DNA of 64,000 nucleotides from Terriglobia bacterium. Lineage in GTDB: Bacteria; Acidobacteriota; Terriglobia; UBA7540. This document shows positions 55,593-64,000 of the stretch, piece by piece. Numbering within the stretch: position 1 is the first letter of the stretch; every line of letters begins with the position of its first letter. A program made the translations under genes and the position numbers. The DNA is taken from positions 35,849 to 99,848 of the forward strand of contig JASHOS010000171.1 of the NCBI GenBank assembly GCA_030040995.1, given 5' to 3'. The notes beneath the pieces were generated by a model. The model was not told the DNA's origin. It did no database searches and worked only from the letters and a program-made list of their open reading frames with translations.

Positions 55593-55820
55593 CTAGCTTC
55601 GTACCTTCCGCCGCATAGTTTCTTGATACCGCAGGAGCGCCACGGGCACTCTCGCCGCCGTCCCCGTCAAATCCCAAGATACCGTCACAACTTCTCGACC
55701 GCCGTAACCATCTAAATTCACATCGGCAAATGACAAAGATATGAGAGAATCGGAATTTACTGTTCTGAGCAGGATCGTCCGATCTCCAATGCGATGAAAC
55801 ACGCGGGTTCGCGTTCCGGT
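55593..55820 (-). pseudogene. Possible gene fragment with an FG-GAP-like motif
   Basis: The minus strand from about 55820 reads RVFHRIGDRTILLRTVNSD then SLSFADVNLDGYGGREVVTVSWDLTGTAARVPVALLRYQET, which contains a DxNxDGxGG stretch like a calcium-binding FG-GAP/VCBS unit. The composition resembles real coding sequence, but there is no start and the frame merges with antisense of the next gene. It may be the tail of a lost gene. Low confidence. Confidence 0.3.
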
Positions 55821-55849
55821 GAACTTATGATCTCTGATGATGAGGCAGA

Positions 55850-57655
55850 ATGTCTGCGTCCACGTTCCAGCGCTGCGCCTTAATCTTGCTCCTGACGTTC
55901 CCGGCTGCGCTCGCTGCACAAAGCCCGGAGGGGGCCAAAATTTTTCAGCAGAAGTGCGCGTCCTGTCATCAGAACGCCAGCACGAGCCATGCACCGCTTC
56001 CCGCCGTCCTCCACCAGTTGCCTCGCACGTCCATAGTTTCGGCTCTTGAAACGGGAGTGATGAAGATGCAAGGGGCGGATCTCACCGAAGCCCAACGACA
56101 AGCGGTGGCTGCGTTCCTTTCGTCTGTCAAGGTTACGGATTCTAAACCCGTGCAGGGTGGCTTTTGTACTGTTCGACCTGACCACCTCATTGACGATCCA
56201 GGGTGGAATGGCTGGGGCGCCGGTGTGAGCAATAGCCGGTATGAGCCTGGGGCCGTTGCGGCCATTGACCGCCAGACTGTGCCACGCCTTAAACTCAAAT
56301 GGGCCTTTGGATTTCCAGGGGCGTGGGCCACCTTTGGCCAGCCTACGGTTTTTGGAGGCAGAGTATTTGCCGGCAGCGAAGATGGACACGTTTATTCGCT
56401 CGACGCCAAGACAGGGTGCATTTATTGGGTCTTTAAATCTCCTTCTACCGTCAAAACGGCTATTTCCGTTGGATTGGGGGGAGCGCTGGCATTCTTTGGC
56501 GACGTCGATGGCAATGTTTACGCTGTAAATGCCGCAACGGGTTTTCTTGTATGGAAAACCCGTGCTGACCCGCATCCCGCCGCGCGCATTACGGGTTCAC
56601 CGGTGGTCTATGGAAGCCGGTTGTACGTCCCGGTATCGTCTGGAGAGGAAGGGGCGGCTCTTGACCCCAAGTATCCCTGCTGCACATTTCGGGGCAGCGT
56701 AGTAGCTCTGGACGCTCGTACCGGAAGGGAGATTTGGAAGGCCTACACGATTCCGGAGGCTGCGCACCTGACCGGACAGAAAAACTCCGCCGGCGCGCCG
56801 CTTTCCGGACCGTCCGGGGGATCCGTGTGGTCTACTCCCACGCTCGATCCAGGTCATCATGCGATCTATGTTTCGACAGGCAACAGCTATTCCAACCCGC
56901 CCAGCGCATACACCGACGCGGTGATTGCGTTTAGTACTGATACCGGCAAAAGGCTCTGGTCTCACCAACTCACGCCCGATGACGTTTGGAATAGCGGATG
57001 CATCGCGCCCGACAAAGCAAATTGTCCGCAGAAGCCGGGAAAGGACTTCGACTTCGGAGCGCCTCCCATTCTCCGGCGACTTGCGAACGGCCATCGTCTG
57101 CTTATCGTGCCGCAGAAGTCAGGCGTAGTCTATGCGCTTGACCCCGATCATCATGGACGAATAGTCTGGGAAACACGTATTGGCAAGGGAGGCCCACTCG
57201 GCGGTGTGCAGTGGGGAGGCGCCGTCGGGGAAAAACTCGCCTTCTTCCCGCTCTCGGACTGGGACCCGATTGACCCGGCGAAAGGGGGCGGTTTATTCGC
57301 TCTCCAGATCTCAACAGGCAAGAAGGTGTGGTACACGGCGCCGCAGCGCCCCGACTGTCTCAAAGAAGTCGGCTGCGATGCAGCCCAGAGCGCGCCCGTG
57401 ACGGTGATTCCTGGTGTGGTATTTTCGGGGTCGGAAGACGGGCATCTCCGCGCTTATGATGCGGCCAACGGCAAGGTTATCTGGGACTTTGAAACGGCGC
57501 AGCAATTTTACACGGTAAACGGGCTGAATGCGCACGGCGGCTCGATGAACGCTACCGGCCCCGCCATTGCCAACGGCATGATGTACGTGGATTCGGGCTA
57601 TACGAACCTGATTGCAGGAAACGTTCTGCTGGCTTTTTCGGTTGATGGCCGGTAA
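55850..57655 (+). CDS. Exported cytochrome c-PQQ dehydrogenase-like protein
   Basis: A 601-residue periplasmic protein. A Sec signal peptide (CALILLLTFPAALAAQ) is followed by a cytochrome c domain with CASCH (about residues 36-40) and MKMQGADLTEAQRQAVAAFL. An eight-bladed PQQ-type beta-propeller follows, with repeated W-motifs such as VFAGSEDGHVYSLDAKTGCIYWVF, NVYAVNAATGFLVWKT, SVVALDARTGREIWKA and GHLRAYDAANGKVIWDF. The order (heme domain first, then propeller) is that of polyvinyl-alcohol dehydrogenase-type quinoproteins, but the substrate here cannot be named. The ATG has GAGG eight bases upstream. No PQQ biosynthesis gene is seen. Confidence 0.88.
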   Translation: MSASTFQRCALILLLTFPAALAAQSPEGAKIFQQKCASCHQNASTSHAPLPAVLHQLPRTSIVSALETGVMKMQGADLTEAQRQAVAAFLSSVKVTDSKPVQGGFCTVRPDHLIDDPGWNGWGAGVSNSRYEPGAVAAIDRQTVPRLKLKWAFGFPGAWATFGQPTVFGGRVFAGSEDGHVYSLDAKTGCIYWVFKSPSTVKTAISVGLGGALAFFGDVDGNVYAVNAATGFLVWKTRADPHPAARITGSPVVYGSRLYVPVSSGEEGAALDPKYPCCTFRGSVVALDARTGREIWKAYTIPEAAHLTGQKNSAGAPLSGPSGGSVWSTPTLDPGHHAIYVSTGNSYSNPPSAYTDAVIAFSTDTGKRLWSHQLTPDDVWNSGCIAPDKANCPQKPGKDFDFGAPPILRRLANGHRLLIVPQKSGVVYALDPDHHGRIVWETRIGKGGPLGGVQWGGAVGEKLAFFPLSDWDPIDPAKGGGLFALQISTGKKVWYTAPQRPDCLKEVGCDAAQSAPVTVIPGVVFSGSEDGHLRAYDAANGKVIWDFETAQQFYTVNGLNAHGGSMNATGPAIANGMMYVDSGYTNLIAGNVLLAFSVDGR

Positions 57656-57776
57656 AAAGCTTTCGGAAGCAGGGGAGCGATGCCCCGTCGACGAACCGAG
57701 TGTCGATTGAGACGGCGGCGACAGTTGGGACGGGCGGGGCGATTTTTTCGCACAATACGGCGGAGTCGCAGGCGAA

Positions 57777-58490
57777 TCAGGCCTCAATGACCTGATTGCG
57801 GATGGCGTAATGCACGAGTTCGCAGATGGAGTGTAGCCCCAGCTTTCGCATGAGGTTGTTGCGGTGCGTTTCCGCTGTTTTCACCGCAATTCCTTGAATC
57901 ACAGCCACTTCCTTACTGGACTTGCCTTCGGCCAATAATTGAACAATATGACGCTCGGACGCTGTCAACTTTGGTGAGGAACAGCCGCCCTCCCGCGCTG
58001 AACTCTCGACATAGCCTTCAAGAACCATCCTCGCCACTTTCGAAGTAAAGAACGGCCGATGCTGGCACAACGAACGAATGGCGAAGAGCAGGTCGTTAGC
58101 CACGTCGGATTTCAACATGTAGCCGCGTGCCCCCGCATTCAAGAGCTCAGTAATTGTCTGCTCCGATTCAAATACGGTCAGAATCATTACTTCAGCAGCA
58201 GGTGTCTCTTTCACTATCTGACGCGTAGCCTCAATGCCATTCATTTCAGGCATGTTAACGTCAAGAACGACGACGTCAGGCCTGAGTTGCTTTGCCTTCT
58301 TTACAGCATCCTTGCCGTTGGCAGCCTCTCCGCACACTTGAATCTCTGGCTGCGTCCTAATTAGCTCTCCAATGCCGCGCCGAACTGATTCATGATCGTC
58401 GGCCACCAGGACCCGGACCATCCTTGTGGCCGCGGTAGGCTCCTCTAAATGGTCAGGCCCGTCTTGCAGATAAGTTTCGGATAAGCCCAT
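57777..58490 (-). CDS. NarL/LuxR-type response regulator
   Basis: A 237-residue two-component regulator. Receiver domain: VLVADDHESVRRGIGELI, phospho-Asp in VVVLDVNMPEMNG, MILTVFESEQTITELLNAGARGYMLKSD (conserved Lys). The C-terminal LuxR helix-turn-helix is SSPKLTASERHIVQLLAEGKSSKEVAVIQGIAVKTAETHRNNLMRKLGL. GGAGG sits eight bases before the ATG. No histidine kinase is adjacent; the HAMP protein upstream lacks a kinase domain, so the partner must be elsewhere. A gap of about 350 bp separates it from that gene. Confidence 0.92.
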   Translation of the reverse strand: MGLSETYLQDGPDHLEEPTAATRMVRVLVADDHESVRRGIGELIRTQPEIQVCGEAANGKDAVKKAKQLRPDVVVLDVNMPEMNGIEATRQIVKETPAAEVMILTVFESEQTITELLNAGARGYMLKSDVANDLLFAIRSLCQHRPFFTSKVARMVLEGYVESSAREGGCSSPKLTASERHIVQLLAEGKSSKEVAVIQGIAVKTAETHRNNLMRKLGLHSICELVHYAIRNQVIEA

Positions 58491-58839
58491 GAGGTTCCTC
58501 CTTTGTCCGTTTAACTCCCGGGCAAGCCCTTCGCTTCAGCCTGACATTAGAGCAACCGGCGGACCAAAAGGATCAGTAACTGCGCAACTGATTGATGTGC
58601 TGAAAGATTGAGTATCGAAGATAGTGCGCAGGCGAGGACGGGCGGCCTCTTCTCAGGGCAATATTTACATGTGGCCGTGACTTAGGGAATGCATTACTGG
58701 CAAGGTCACGTCAAACGCGCCCCTTCGGGGATTTGTCTCGAGGGGTCACGGACAGACGGATTTATTTAACGAACTTACGATTCAGGACCCTAGCGTTGCG
58801 ATACGAAAATGAGCTGAGTCCCGAACTTGAGGTAAGAGG
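58491..58839. other. Gap between NarL-type regulator and HAMP protein
   Basis: No gene, tRNA or repeat family is seen. It presumably holds the promoter for the regulator near 58500-58560, which is not recognisable by eye. Confidence 0.35.
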
Positions 58840-59874
58840 CTAACCCAGCTTGTTGACTTTAGATTCCTCGACCTTCTCGCTGACGTGAGAGATCAAATCG
58901 CGCACGCTATGCGCAAGCTGGGCAACTTCTCCTTTTCCCTGGACGTCAAACTCAATTTCATAATTCCCCGCCGCAGCATGATCAACCGCAGCCTTGAGAT
59001 CCATGAGTGGCTTAACCACTTGGTGAGGCAAGATGTACCCCACGATGATGCTTAACAGAATGACCGCAACAGACACCACTGACAGCACCCACTCCGCGCG
59101 GTCGATCAGATGGCGGGCATGCAGGTGGTCCTCTCTTACGCGGTTCCAGCTTGTGGTCTTGAGGTCCGAGGCAAGGTGAAGAATCTTGTCGCTCGACGCC
59201 TGAAGGTCCTGGGTAGCCTGCCGTAAGGCCGGGTTGCCGGCCGCGATCGCTGCCGCCACCTGGCTGTCAAACGAACCACTCTCACTGCGGAGATCCTCAA
59301 GGAGCTGGGAGCGGCTTTCGCGACGCGAACGTTTTATGAGGCCGTTAAGGTTGTTCTCGTAGTCCTTTACCACTTGCCGGAAGCGTTGCGCCGTTGTGGT
59401 GCGCGCATTGCCCGCATTCGCTACCGCCTCGTTAAGATGCTGCCGGTAAGCCTGGACTTCGGCCAGAATCGCGGCGACGGCGCCGTGCTCTGCCGGCTGA
59501 ATCGCGGCGCATTGCGCCAGCGTCTGATCCATACTTGTGAGTGATGCCCGGCTTGCATTGAGATCGGCCGGATCGTGCAGCAAAAAGTAATTGAGCTCCA
59601 TTCGCCTTGCATTCAACATCTGGATGGAAACGTTCTCAGCTAGCGTTGCCACCTGCGCATCCACGCGGACAATTCTATCCACGATGCGGCTCATCATAAA
59701 CAAATAGTAGATGGCAAGGAGAATAACGGGGGCCAGGATCAATCGTACCACTCCAAGGCTGTAGGCCACCCTCCGTCGCAGCGAAGTGCCTGGGGCGAAC
59801 ACTCGGAGAGGCTTGTGAACTCGCCAATTGATACGGCGCACGCTCCCATGCCTGAAAAGTTCACCCTGCGACAT
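58840..59874 (-). CDS. HAMP-domain membrane sensor without output domain
   Basis: A 344-residue protein. A membrane helix (YSLGVVRLILAPVILLAIYYLFMM) is followed by a long extracytoplasmic helical region of about 190 residues resembling a four-helix-bundle sensor (VRVDAQVATLAENVSIQMLNARRMELNYFLL), a second helix (WVLSVVSVAVILLSIIVGYIL) and a HAMP domain (LPHQVVKPLMDLKAAVDHAAAGNYEIEFDVQGKGEVAQLAHSVRDLI). The protein ends about 15 residues later, with no kinase, cyclase or chemotaxis output. The ATG at 59874 is chosen because a longer frame upstream runs through a repeat element. The NarL-type regulator on the same strand lies 350 bp downstream; whether they are linked is unknown. Confidence 0.82.
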   Translation of the reverse strand: MSQGELFRHGSVRRINWRVHKPLRVFAPGTSLRRRVAYSLGVVRLILAPVILLAIYYLFMMSRIVDRIVRVDAQVATLAENVSIQMLNARRMELNYFLLHDPADLNASRASLTSMDQTLAQCAAIQPAEHGAVAAILAEVQAYRQHLNEAVANAGNARTTTAQRFRQVVKDYENNLNGLIKRSRRESRSQLLEDLRSESGSFDSQVAAAIAAGNPALRQATQDLQASSDKILHLASDLKTTSWNRVREDHLHARHLIDRAEWVLSVVSVAVILLSIIVGYILPHQVVKPLMDLKAAVDHAAAGNYEIEFDVQGKGEVAQLAHSVRDLISHVSEKVEESKVNKLG

Positions 59875-59942
59875 AATGCTCTCAGTTCCTACTATCTTAG
59901 CAACCTTCGAAACCAGAAGAAACTCGAAGCGGATGTGATCCC

Positions 59943-60026
59943 TCAGTTTCGAGCGCAATTGTAGCGGCGGGTTTACCCTGCCAACCGAATGGCGGCATAA
60001 AGCCGCCTCTACGAGCCCGAAACTGA
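59943..60026. repeat. Composite palindromic repeat, copy 4 of the GCGGCGGGTTTACC type
   Basis: The core GTAGCGGCGGG (59961) to GCCTCTAC (60012) contains GGCGGGTTTACCCTGCC and ATGGCGGCATAAAGCCGCC hairpins. Outer arms are TCAGTTTCGAGCGC (59943) and GAGCCCGAAACTGA (60013-60026). Confidence 0.7.
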
Positions 60027-60126
60027 TGGGGCATTGCAATCGGATCAGCTGCGCGCTATGGAACTTCTTTCCTCCGCAGACGTATCATAAAAAGAAGATG
60101 AGTTCCGAGTTGGGCGGGAGGCCGAT

Positions 60127-60474
60127 ATGTTTTGCCCAAGTTGTGGCAGGGAGCAGACCGGGAGCGTACATTTCTGCTGCCAATGCGGAGCGGCGCTCTC
60201 CGGCGCTTCTCGACGGACAAGAAAGCTGATGCTTTCGGCGGAAGACAAGAAAATAGCGGGCGTTTGCGGCGGCCTTGCCGAATACCTGGAAGTGGATTCC
60301 ACGCTGGTGCGGGTGGGCTGGGTCCTGCTGGCTCTTGCTGGATTCGGGCTCATTGGATACCCGCTCGCCTGGTTGATTATTCCGTCCGCGCAGAACGAAG
60401 AAACGAACGCCCGTCAGCCGAACCCAAGACCGTCCGCTGATTCCGCGTCGAGCTGCGTAGGCGAGATCCGTTGA
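60127..60474 (+). CDS. Zinc-ribbon PspC-domain membrane protein
   Basis: A 115-residue protein. An N-terminal zinc ribbon (MFCPSCGREQTGSVHFCCQCGAAL, CPxC and CxxC) is followed by a PspC domain (MLSAEDKKIAGVCGGLAEYLEVDSTLVRVGWVLLALAGFGLIGYPLAWLIIP), which holds one or two membrane helices. PspC-type proteins are linked to envelope-stress responses. GGGAGG lies five bases before the ATG. It is divergent from the HAMP gene and convergent with a methyltransferase gene. Confidence 0.92.
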   Translation: MFCPSCGREQTGSVHFCCQCGAALSGASRRTRKLMLSAEDKKIAGVCGGLAEYLEVDSTLVRVGWVLLALAGFGLIGYPLAWLIIPSAQNEETNARQPNPRPSADSASSCVGEIR

Positions 60475-60477
60475 GGA

Positions 60478-61299
60478 TCAGGAAGGCCTGCGTCCGACAT
60501 ACATGAAACGGGATAAACGGCGCTCCTTCGCTAGGGTGTATTTCCACGAGTAATGGCTTTGCAGTCCTTTGAGGATTTCTTCGCCAACCAATGCAATCAT
60601 CTCTTCTTGGTGTTTCCTGAAACCCTCAAAAATTCGGTTTGCAATCTGTTCGACACTGGCGGTGAGGTCTTCCACGCCAAGGAGCTCAAAACCTGCTTTC
60701 TGAATTAATCCCTCGTTCAATCCGGGCGGCACAACATGACCGGAGCCAACCTGACCCGGAGCGCTGATTTCTTCAGTGGAAATAATCCCGGTAAGAACGG
60801 CAGCATCGGTAAAGAGGATGCGCCCTCCAGGCTTAAGGATGCGATGCCATTCACGGAGTACCGCTTCCCGGCGCGCGATATGGAGCATGGCGTCACTGGA
60901 GAGAACCGCATCGAAGGAGCTTTCCCCAAACGCCAGGGGCTGGCTGGCGTCGGCGCATTCGAAACGAGTCCGGCTTTCGACCCCTTGCGACAGAGCCAGG
61001 CGCTTCGCCTTGCGGATTCCGGAACCGCTCAGGTCGATCCCCGTCACATGGGTCCCGACCCTGGAGGCAACGTAAACGGCGCAGCCACCTCCTCCGCAAC
61101 CTACTTCAAGCAAGTTCGAATCGCGCTTCAACTCCAGCAGGCTGATCACGCGGTTCAATTCGGTCTCCGTCATATAGCCCGTCTGCCCGAGGTATTCACA
61201 CTGCGCTCCGTCACTGAAGACGTTCTTTCCAATCCGCTGCAAGATTCCTTCGGCCGCTTCGGAATAGACAAGATCGTAAATTATTTCGGTATTGGCCAT
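60478..61299 (-). CDS. Class I SAM-dependent methyltransferase
   Basis: A 273-residue methyltransferase. The SAM-binding motif I is LLEVGCGGGGCAVYVASRVGTHVTGIDLSGSGI, post-I is RTRFECADASQPLAFGESSFDAVLSSDAMLHI and motif III-like LKPGGRILFTDAAVLTG. These make it similar to the ubiE/sterol-type methyltransferases that act on small molecules; the substrate is not predicted. The ATG at 61299 (MANTEIIYDLVYSEAAEGIL) is chosen over an upstream lead with no conservation. No biosynthetic partner is adjacent. Confidence 0.85.
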   Translation of the reverse strand: MANTEIIYDLVYSEAAEGILQRIGKNVFSDGAQCEYLGQTGYMTETELNRVISLLELKRDSNLLEVGCGGGGCAVYVASRVGTHVTGIDLSGSGIRKAKRLALSQGVESRTRFECADASQPLAFGESSFDAVLSSDAMLHIARREAVLREWHRILKPGGRILFTDAAVLTGIISTEEISAPGQVGSGHVVPPGLNEGLIQKAGFELLGVEDLTASVEQIANRIFEGFRKHQEEMIALVGEEILKGLQSHYSWKYTLAKERRLSRFMYVGRRPS

Positions 61300-61415
61300 G
61301 GGAAAATGGAGCCTCCGTGAGAATGGAATCGCCCGGATGAGCGGGCGACGACCGGCGGCGGAAGAGCCGGGTTTCGACCCAATGCCGTTCAGATAAGGCA
61401 CATGGCCATCGCGGC

Positions 61416-61554
61416 TTGTATCAGGGCGCCCACTGGAGTCGTGCCGCAGAGGGGCACCCACACATGCAGGGCTTTATCCCCGGTGCAGCAGCGGCTGAAG
61501 CCTTCATTTCCAGACGCTATGCTTCGGCACGACTGAAGTCGTGACCTGATACAA
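61416..61554. repeat. 139-bp element with 10-bp terminal inverted repeats
   Basis: TTGTATCAGG (61416-61425) and its reverse complement CCTGATACAA (61545-61554) bound the element. Inside, GAGTCGTGCCGCAG on the left and TTCGGCACGACTGAAGTCGTG on the right form a further imperfect inverted pair. It looks like a small non-autonomous repeat. The surrounding gap (61300-61633) has no gene. Confidence 0.6.
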
Positions 61555-61633
61555 TGCGTTCGCCCGGAGCCCGGTTTTGGCCTTAAGTGAACAGAAACCC
61601 TGCCCTTCCGCTCGCACCCGTGAGAACTCGATA

Positions 61634-62521
61634 CTAGTGCAGCGTCTGGATCCCCGGCAGCTCCTGACGTGCATTGACCTGTTTATTCGCCGGTTTTGCC
61701 TCGGTTTCCCTCAGCACGACGTAGCGGCTGATGATATATCCGAAGAACGCGCCTGCAAAGACGTCGGAGGGAAAATGCGAAAGCAGTGTAATGCGCGAAA
61801 AGCCGACGACTAGCGCCAAGCTGTATGCAGTCCACGGCGCCCAAGCATGCCGGCGGTACCGCACCGCAAACACCGTGGCGATTGAGACAGCGGCAATCAT
61901 GTGACCGGAAGGAAAACTGCCAGGACCGCTATACCATCTGCCCTTATCCTGAAACCATGAGTCCAATAAATGGTGATAGGACCGCACATCTTGTGGCCGG
62001 ACCCTGCGGTCCAGACCTTTAAGCACCTGCGTCAGTATTTCTGAGTCCAGTATCGCTTCAACGCCATAAAGGAAGGTGCCTTTCAAATATTCATCCCGGC
62101 GGACCAGACCAATGCCCAACGCCGATAACATCACTATCCACATCGCCTCGGTCGCGTTGTGGCCGCTGACGATTAAGTTAAATTCGTGAAACGCCTGGGT
62201 GTGCCGAAAATAACCTGGATCATGCGGATCCACCATCAGGAGTCCTCCTGTGATGGCCACGAAGAACAGAGCGATTCTCCAGTTCTTCCCTTGCAGAAGA
62301 GCTTTCGGGAAAAGCCAGATACGCTTTTGGTCCTGCAGAATGTTCGGCAGGAGTTGCCAGAAAGAAATGGGGCGCCCCGGCGCGGTAGCGGAGTGCCGGC
62401 GGTGATTCGCGGTGCCTGCCGTGGCAGAGCCGTTGCTTCCGCCGCCGCCCACCTCATCCTGGTATGAGCGAACCGTTGATGGCCGGTGGCGGCCGAAGCG
62501 GTTCAGAACGCGTTGTGCCAC
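61634..62521 (-). CDS. PAP2-family membrane phosphatase
   Basis: A 295-residue inner-membrane phosphatase. After a basic, low-complexity lead of about 50 residues there are about five hydrophobic helices. The three catalytic motifs are intact: KGLDRRVRPQD (KxxxxxxRP), SFPSGHMIAAVS (PSGH) and SRITLLSHFPSDVFAG (SRxxxxxHxxxD). Such enzymes dephosphorylate lipid phosphates or undecaprenyl diphosphate. The start is a GTG at 62521. It stands next to a DUF1015 gene on the same strand. Confidence 0.9.
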   Translation of the reverse strand: MAQRVLNRFGRHRPSTVRSYQDEVGGGGSNGSATAGTANHRRHSATAPGRPISFWQLLPNILQDQKRIWLFPKALLQGKNWRIALFFVAITGGLLMVDPHDPGYFRHTQAFHEFNLIVSGHNATEAMWIVMLSALGIGLVRRDEYLKGTFLYGVEAILDSEILTQVLKGLDRRVRPQDVRSYHHLLDSWFQDKGRWYSGPGSFPSGHMIAAVSIATVFAVRYRRHAWAPWTAYSLALVVGFSRITLLSHFPSDVFAGAFFGYIISRYVVLRETEAKPANKQVNARQELPGIQTLH

Positions 62522-62577
62522 CCCTCGATTTTAGATGACACGCCGATAAGCCCGCAAGAACAAATCAGAACCTAAAT

Positions 62578-63915
62578 TCAGATCCCGGAGGGATTATCGA
62601 GCCAATAAATGGTGAGTCCCGAGAGAAGCTTGGGGAAGAAATCGGTGGATTTCTGAGGCATTACCTGGCCTGCGAAAGCGATGTCCCGGACAGCTTCGAT
62701 GGGGGTCGCGTTTAGCAGGAAGCAAATTTCCGCTTTCCCGGAATCAACTTCCCCGACAGCCTCGCTCAAACTCCGAACGTAGCGTAGGTTTCTCTCCTCC
62801 CTCACGGCGCGCGGATCGATGCCGAGCGCACGCTCAATAAGAAGCCGGTGGAGAATAATGACGTCCAACCGCCGCTCGGTCTCGGACAGATCTGGAAGAG
62901 CGCGGGCCAGGTCGAATTCCTGGCGCAGAAGTAAAACGGCCAATTTGCCTTTGCCGGCATAAGCCGCGAGGGCAGCCCGCTTGCCGCCCTCCTGCGCCAG
63001 AATTTTCCGCAACTCCGCTCCGTCATTTGAGAGCGCCGGAGATGGAGGAATTTCCTGCCAGTCGAAGATATTTTGCCCTTCCGCTTTAAATGCGCTCCAG
63101 TCAAACTCCGGCAGGCCGCACACCACCCGATGGGTGGGAAGAATCGTTAGACCATCCGTCTCCATTCGAATGAAGGTGGCCATGACGTATTCAGCAGGCT
63201 CCGTATCCCCAGATTCGGCGCGACGGAGGTTCCGGTAAGCCAAGGCGGTTTCGTAGCGATGATGGCCGTCGGCAATAATCAGCTTCTTGCCGCGCATGGC
63301 CAGGATCACGCGTTCGATCAGGGTTGGATCGGTAACCCGCCAGACGCAATGCCGGCTGTCGTATTCATCCCTGACTTCTTCCCATGGCTTGCTCTGGCTT
63401 TCTGATGCCAGCGCAGCTTCCACCGTTCCTTCCGGGTCGCTGTATAGGAAGAAAACTTGCCCAAAATGCGCTCGCGTTCTCTTAAGCAATTCCATCCTGT
63501 CTGCCTTGGGTCCCGAAAGAGTCTCCTCGTGCCGGTGAACCACACGCGCCGGGTAGTCTTCCAGGAGGCAAAGCCCGATGAAGCCACGCCGTTCCTTCCT
63601 CACGCTTCTCTGATCCGGAAGCCCGTATTCCTGGTAATAGGGATAGAGCGCCGGCTCGGATTCAGAAGTGAGAATCCGGGTCTCGATCCAACGCTTAAAA
63701 TTCTCCGCCGCGCCGCTATAAACATCCGCAGGAGGACTGTCTTGGTCCGCCTTCTTCGCGCGGATGATGCGCACGAGATTGTACGGGCTGCGTCCATAAT
63801 ACTCTTCTTGCATTTCGGGCGAGATCTTGTCGTAGGGTTGTGTGATTACCTCAGAAAGCTCTCCGACCTTCGCCGGATTATAGTGGAGCGCCCGAAAGGG
63901 GCGAATCTCAGCCAT
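62578..63915 (-). CDS. DUF1015 family protein
   Basis: A 445-residue soluble protein of a widespread family of unknown function. The start MAEIRPFRALHYNPAKVGEL, ITQPYDKISPEMQEEYYGRSPYNLVRI is the family hallmark, and KKLIIADGHHRYETALAYRN is its central GHHR motif. The HxR motif suggests nucleotide or phosphate chemistry, but there is no accepted role. The ATG at 63915 fits the family start. Downstream of it, 57 bp, is the PAP2 gene. Confidence 0.92.
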   Translation of the reverse strand: MAEIRPFRALHYNPAKVGELSEVITQPYDKISPEMQEEYYGRSPYNLVRIIRAKKADQDSPPADVYSGAAENFKRWIETRILTSESEPALYPYYQEYGLPDQRSVRKERRGFIGLCLLEDYPARVVHRHEETLSGPKADRMELLKRTRAHFGQVFFLYSDPEGTVEAALASESQSKPWEEVRDEYDSRHCVWRVTDPTLIERVILAMRGKKLIIADGHHRYETALAYRNLRRAESGDTEPAEYVMATFIRMETDGLTILPTHRVVCGLPEFDWSAFKAEGQNIFDWQEIPPSPALSNDGAELRKILAQEGGKRAALAAYAGKGKLAVLLLRQEFDLARALPDLSETERRLDVIILHRLLIERALGIDPRAVREERNLRYVRSLSEAVGEVDSGKAEICFLLNATPIEAVRDIAFAGQVMPQKSTDFFPKLLSGLTIYWLDNPSGI

Positions 63916-64000
63916 AGCGTCAGTTCTACCCTCATTCCTTGGAGTTTGCTTCAGTTTAGACTTAAGTCACAGAGCTGACTTCTCTCCAGCTCGTGGCACG
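63916..64000. other. Right edge, no gene seen
   Basis: The last 85 bases hold no recognisable feature; they include the upstream region of the DUF1015 gene. Confidence 0.4.

Noticed and set aside
58840..60039. Longer HAMP protein starting at 60039
   Set aside because: The extra 55 codons run through the repeat at 59943-60026; the ATG at 59874 is the plausible start.
61300..61633. Riboswitch or structured RNA upstream of the methyltransferase gene
   Set aside because: The structure is explained by the terminal inverted repeats of a small repeat element; no known riboswitch core was recognised.

Overview
The window reads as chromosomal DNA of a GC-rich Gram-negative bacterium, most likely an Acidobacteriota member (inference from gene content: NtrYX next to type IV pilus motor genes, an EmrAB/TolC-type pump, a catalytically substituted S41 protease, many TTG/GTG starts, and many small composite palindromic repeats in the gaps). 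No rRNA operon, CRISPR array, prophage or intact transposon is visible. One tRNA, Leu(TAA), lies at 40.0 kb.

Layout. 0-9 kb: 3' part of an enolase-superfamily sugar-acid dehydratase, the NtrX/NtrY two-component pair, then type IV pilus motor genes pilB-pilT-pilC. 8.6-20 kb: an aminotransferase, glycerol kinase, a minus-strand run emrB / cytidylate-kinase-like / tolC / emrA / nagB, a universal stress protein, D-aminoacyl-tRNA deacylase and a ZIP metal transporter. 20-28.5 kb: YchF GTPase, then an envelope/polysaccharide block (polysaccharide-deacetylase-like, FemAB-like, GNAT-like, VOC, GT4 glycosyltransferase, UDP-sugar dehydrogenase). 28.5-31.3 kb: a gene-poor stretch, then pirin and YceI. 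31.3-40.1 kb: an accessory island that begins inside a truncated, frameshifted marR and ends near tRNA-Leu. 41-48 kb: enolase and an envelope cluster (divergent polysaccharide deacetylase, S41 protease homologue, class A PBP). 48-64 kb: FUSC transporter, metallophosphoesterase, sugar-isomerase-like protein, NifU-like scaffold, ECF sigma factor, cytochrome c/PQQ dehydrogenase-like protein, NarL-type regulator, HAMP protein, PspC, methyltransferase, PAP2 phosphatase and a DUF1015 protein.

The island holds a Fic protein followed by a cut-off EVE-domain gene, a HigBA-type toxin-antitoxin pair, remnants of a type I restriction HsdR-like gene, of an HTH gene and of a transposase, a DUF4760-like membrane protein, two paralogous secreted proteins, and between those an FRG-SET fusion protein. 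Three copies of the fic promoter, operator and first codons punctuate it, which suggests repeated insertion and duplication. The FRG-SET protein is the best candidate here for an undescribed (possibly defence-related) function.

The second theme is the non-coding repeats: elements bounded by GTAGCG...CGCTAC with two inner hairpins and often an outer inverted repeat whose sequence differs from copy to copy. Some inner hairpins look like rho-independent terminators. Two genes carry striking active-site changes: PilT with Asn in place of the Walker A Ser/Thr, and the S41 protease with Ser to Gly and Lys to Val. Family assignments come from motif recognition by eye; no database search was run.
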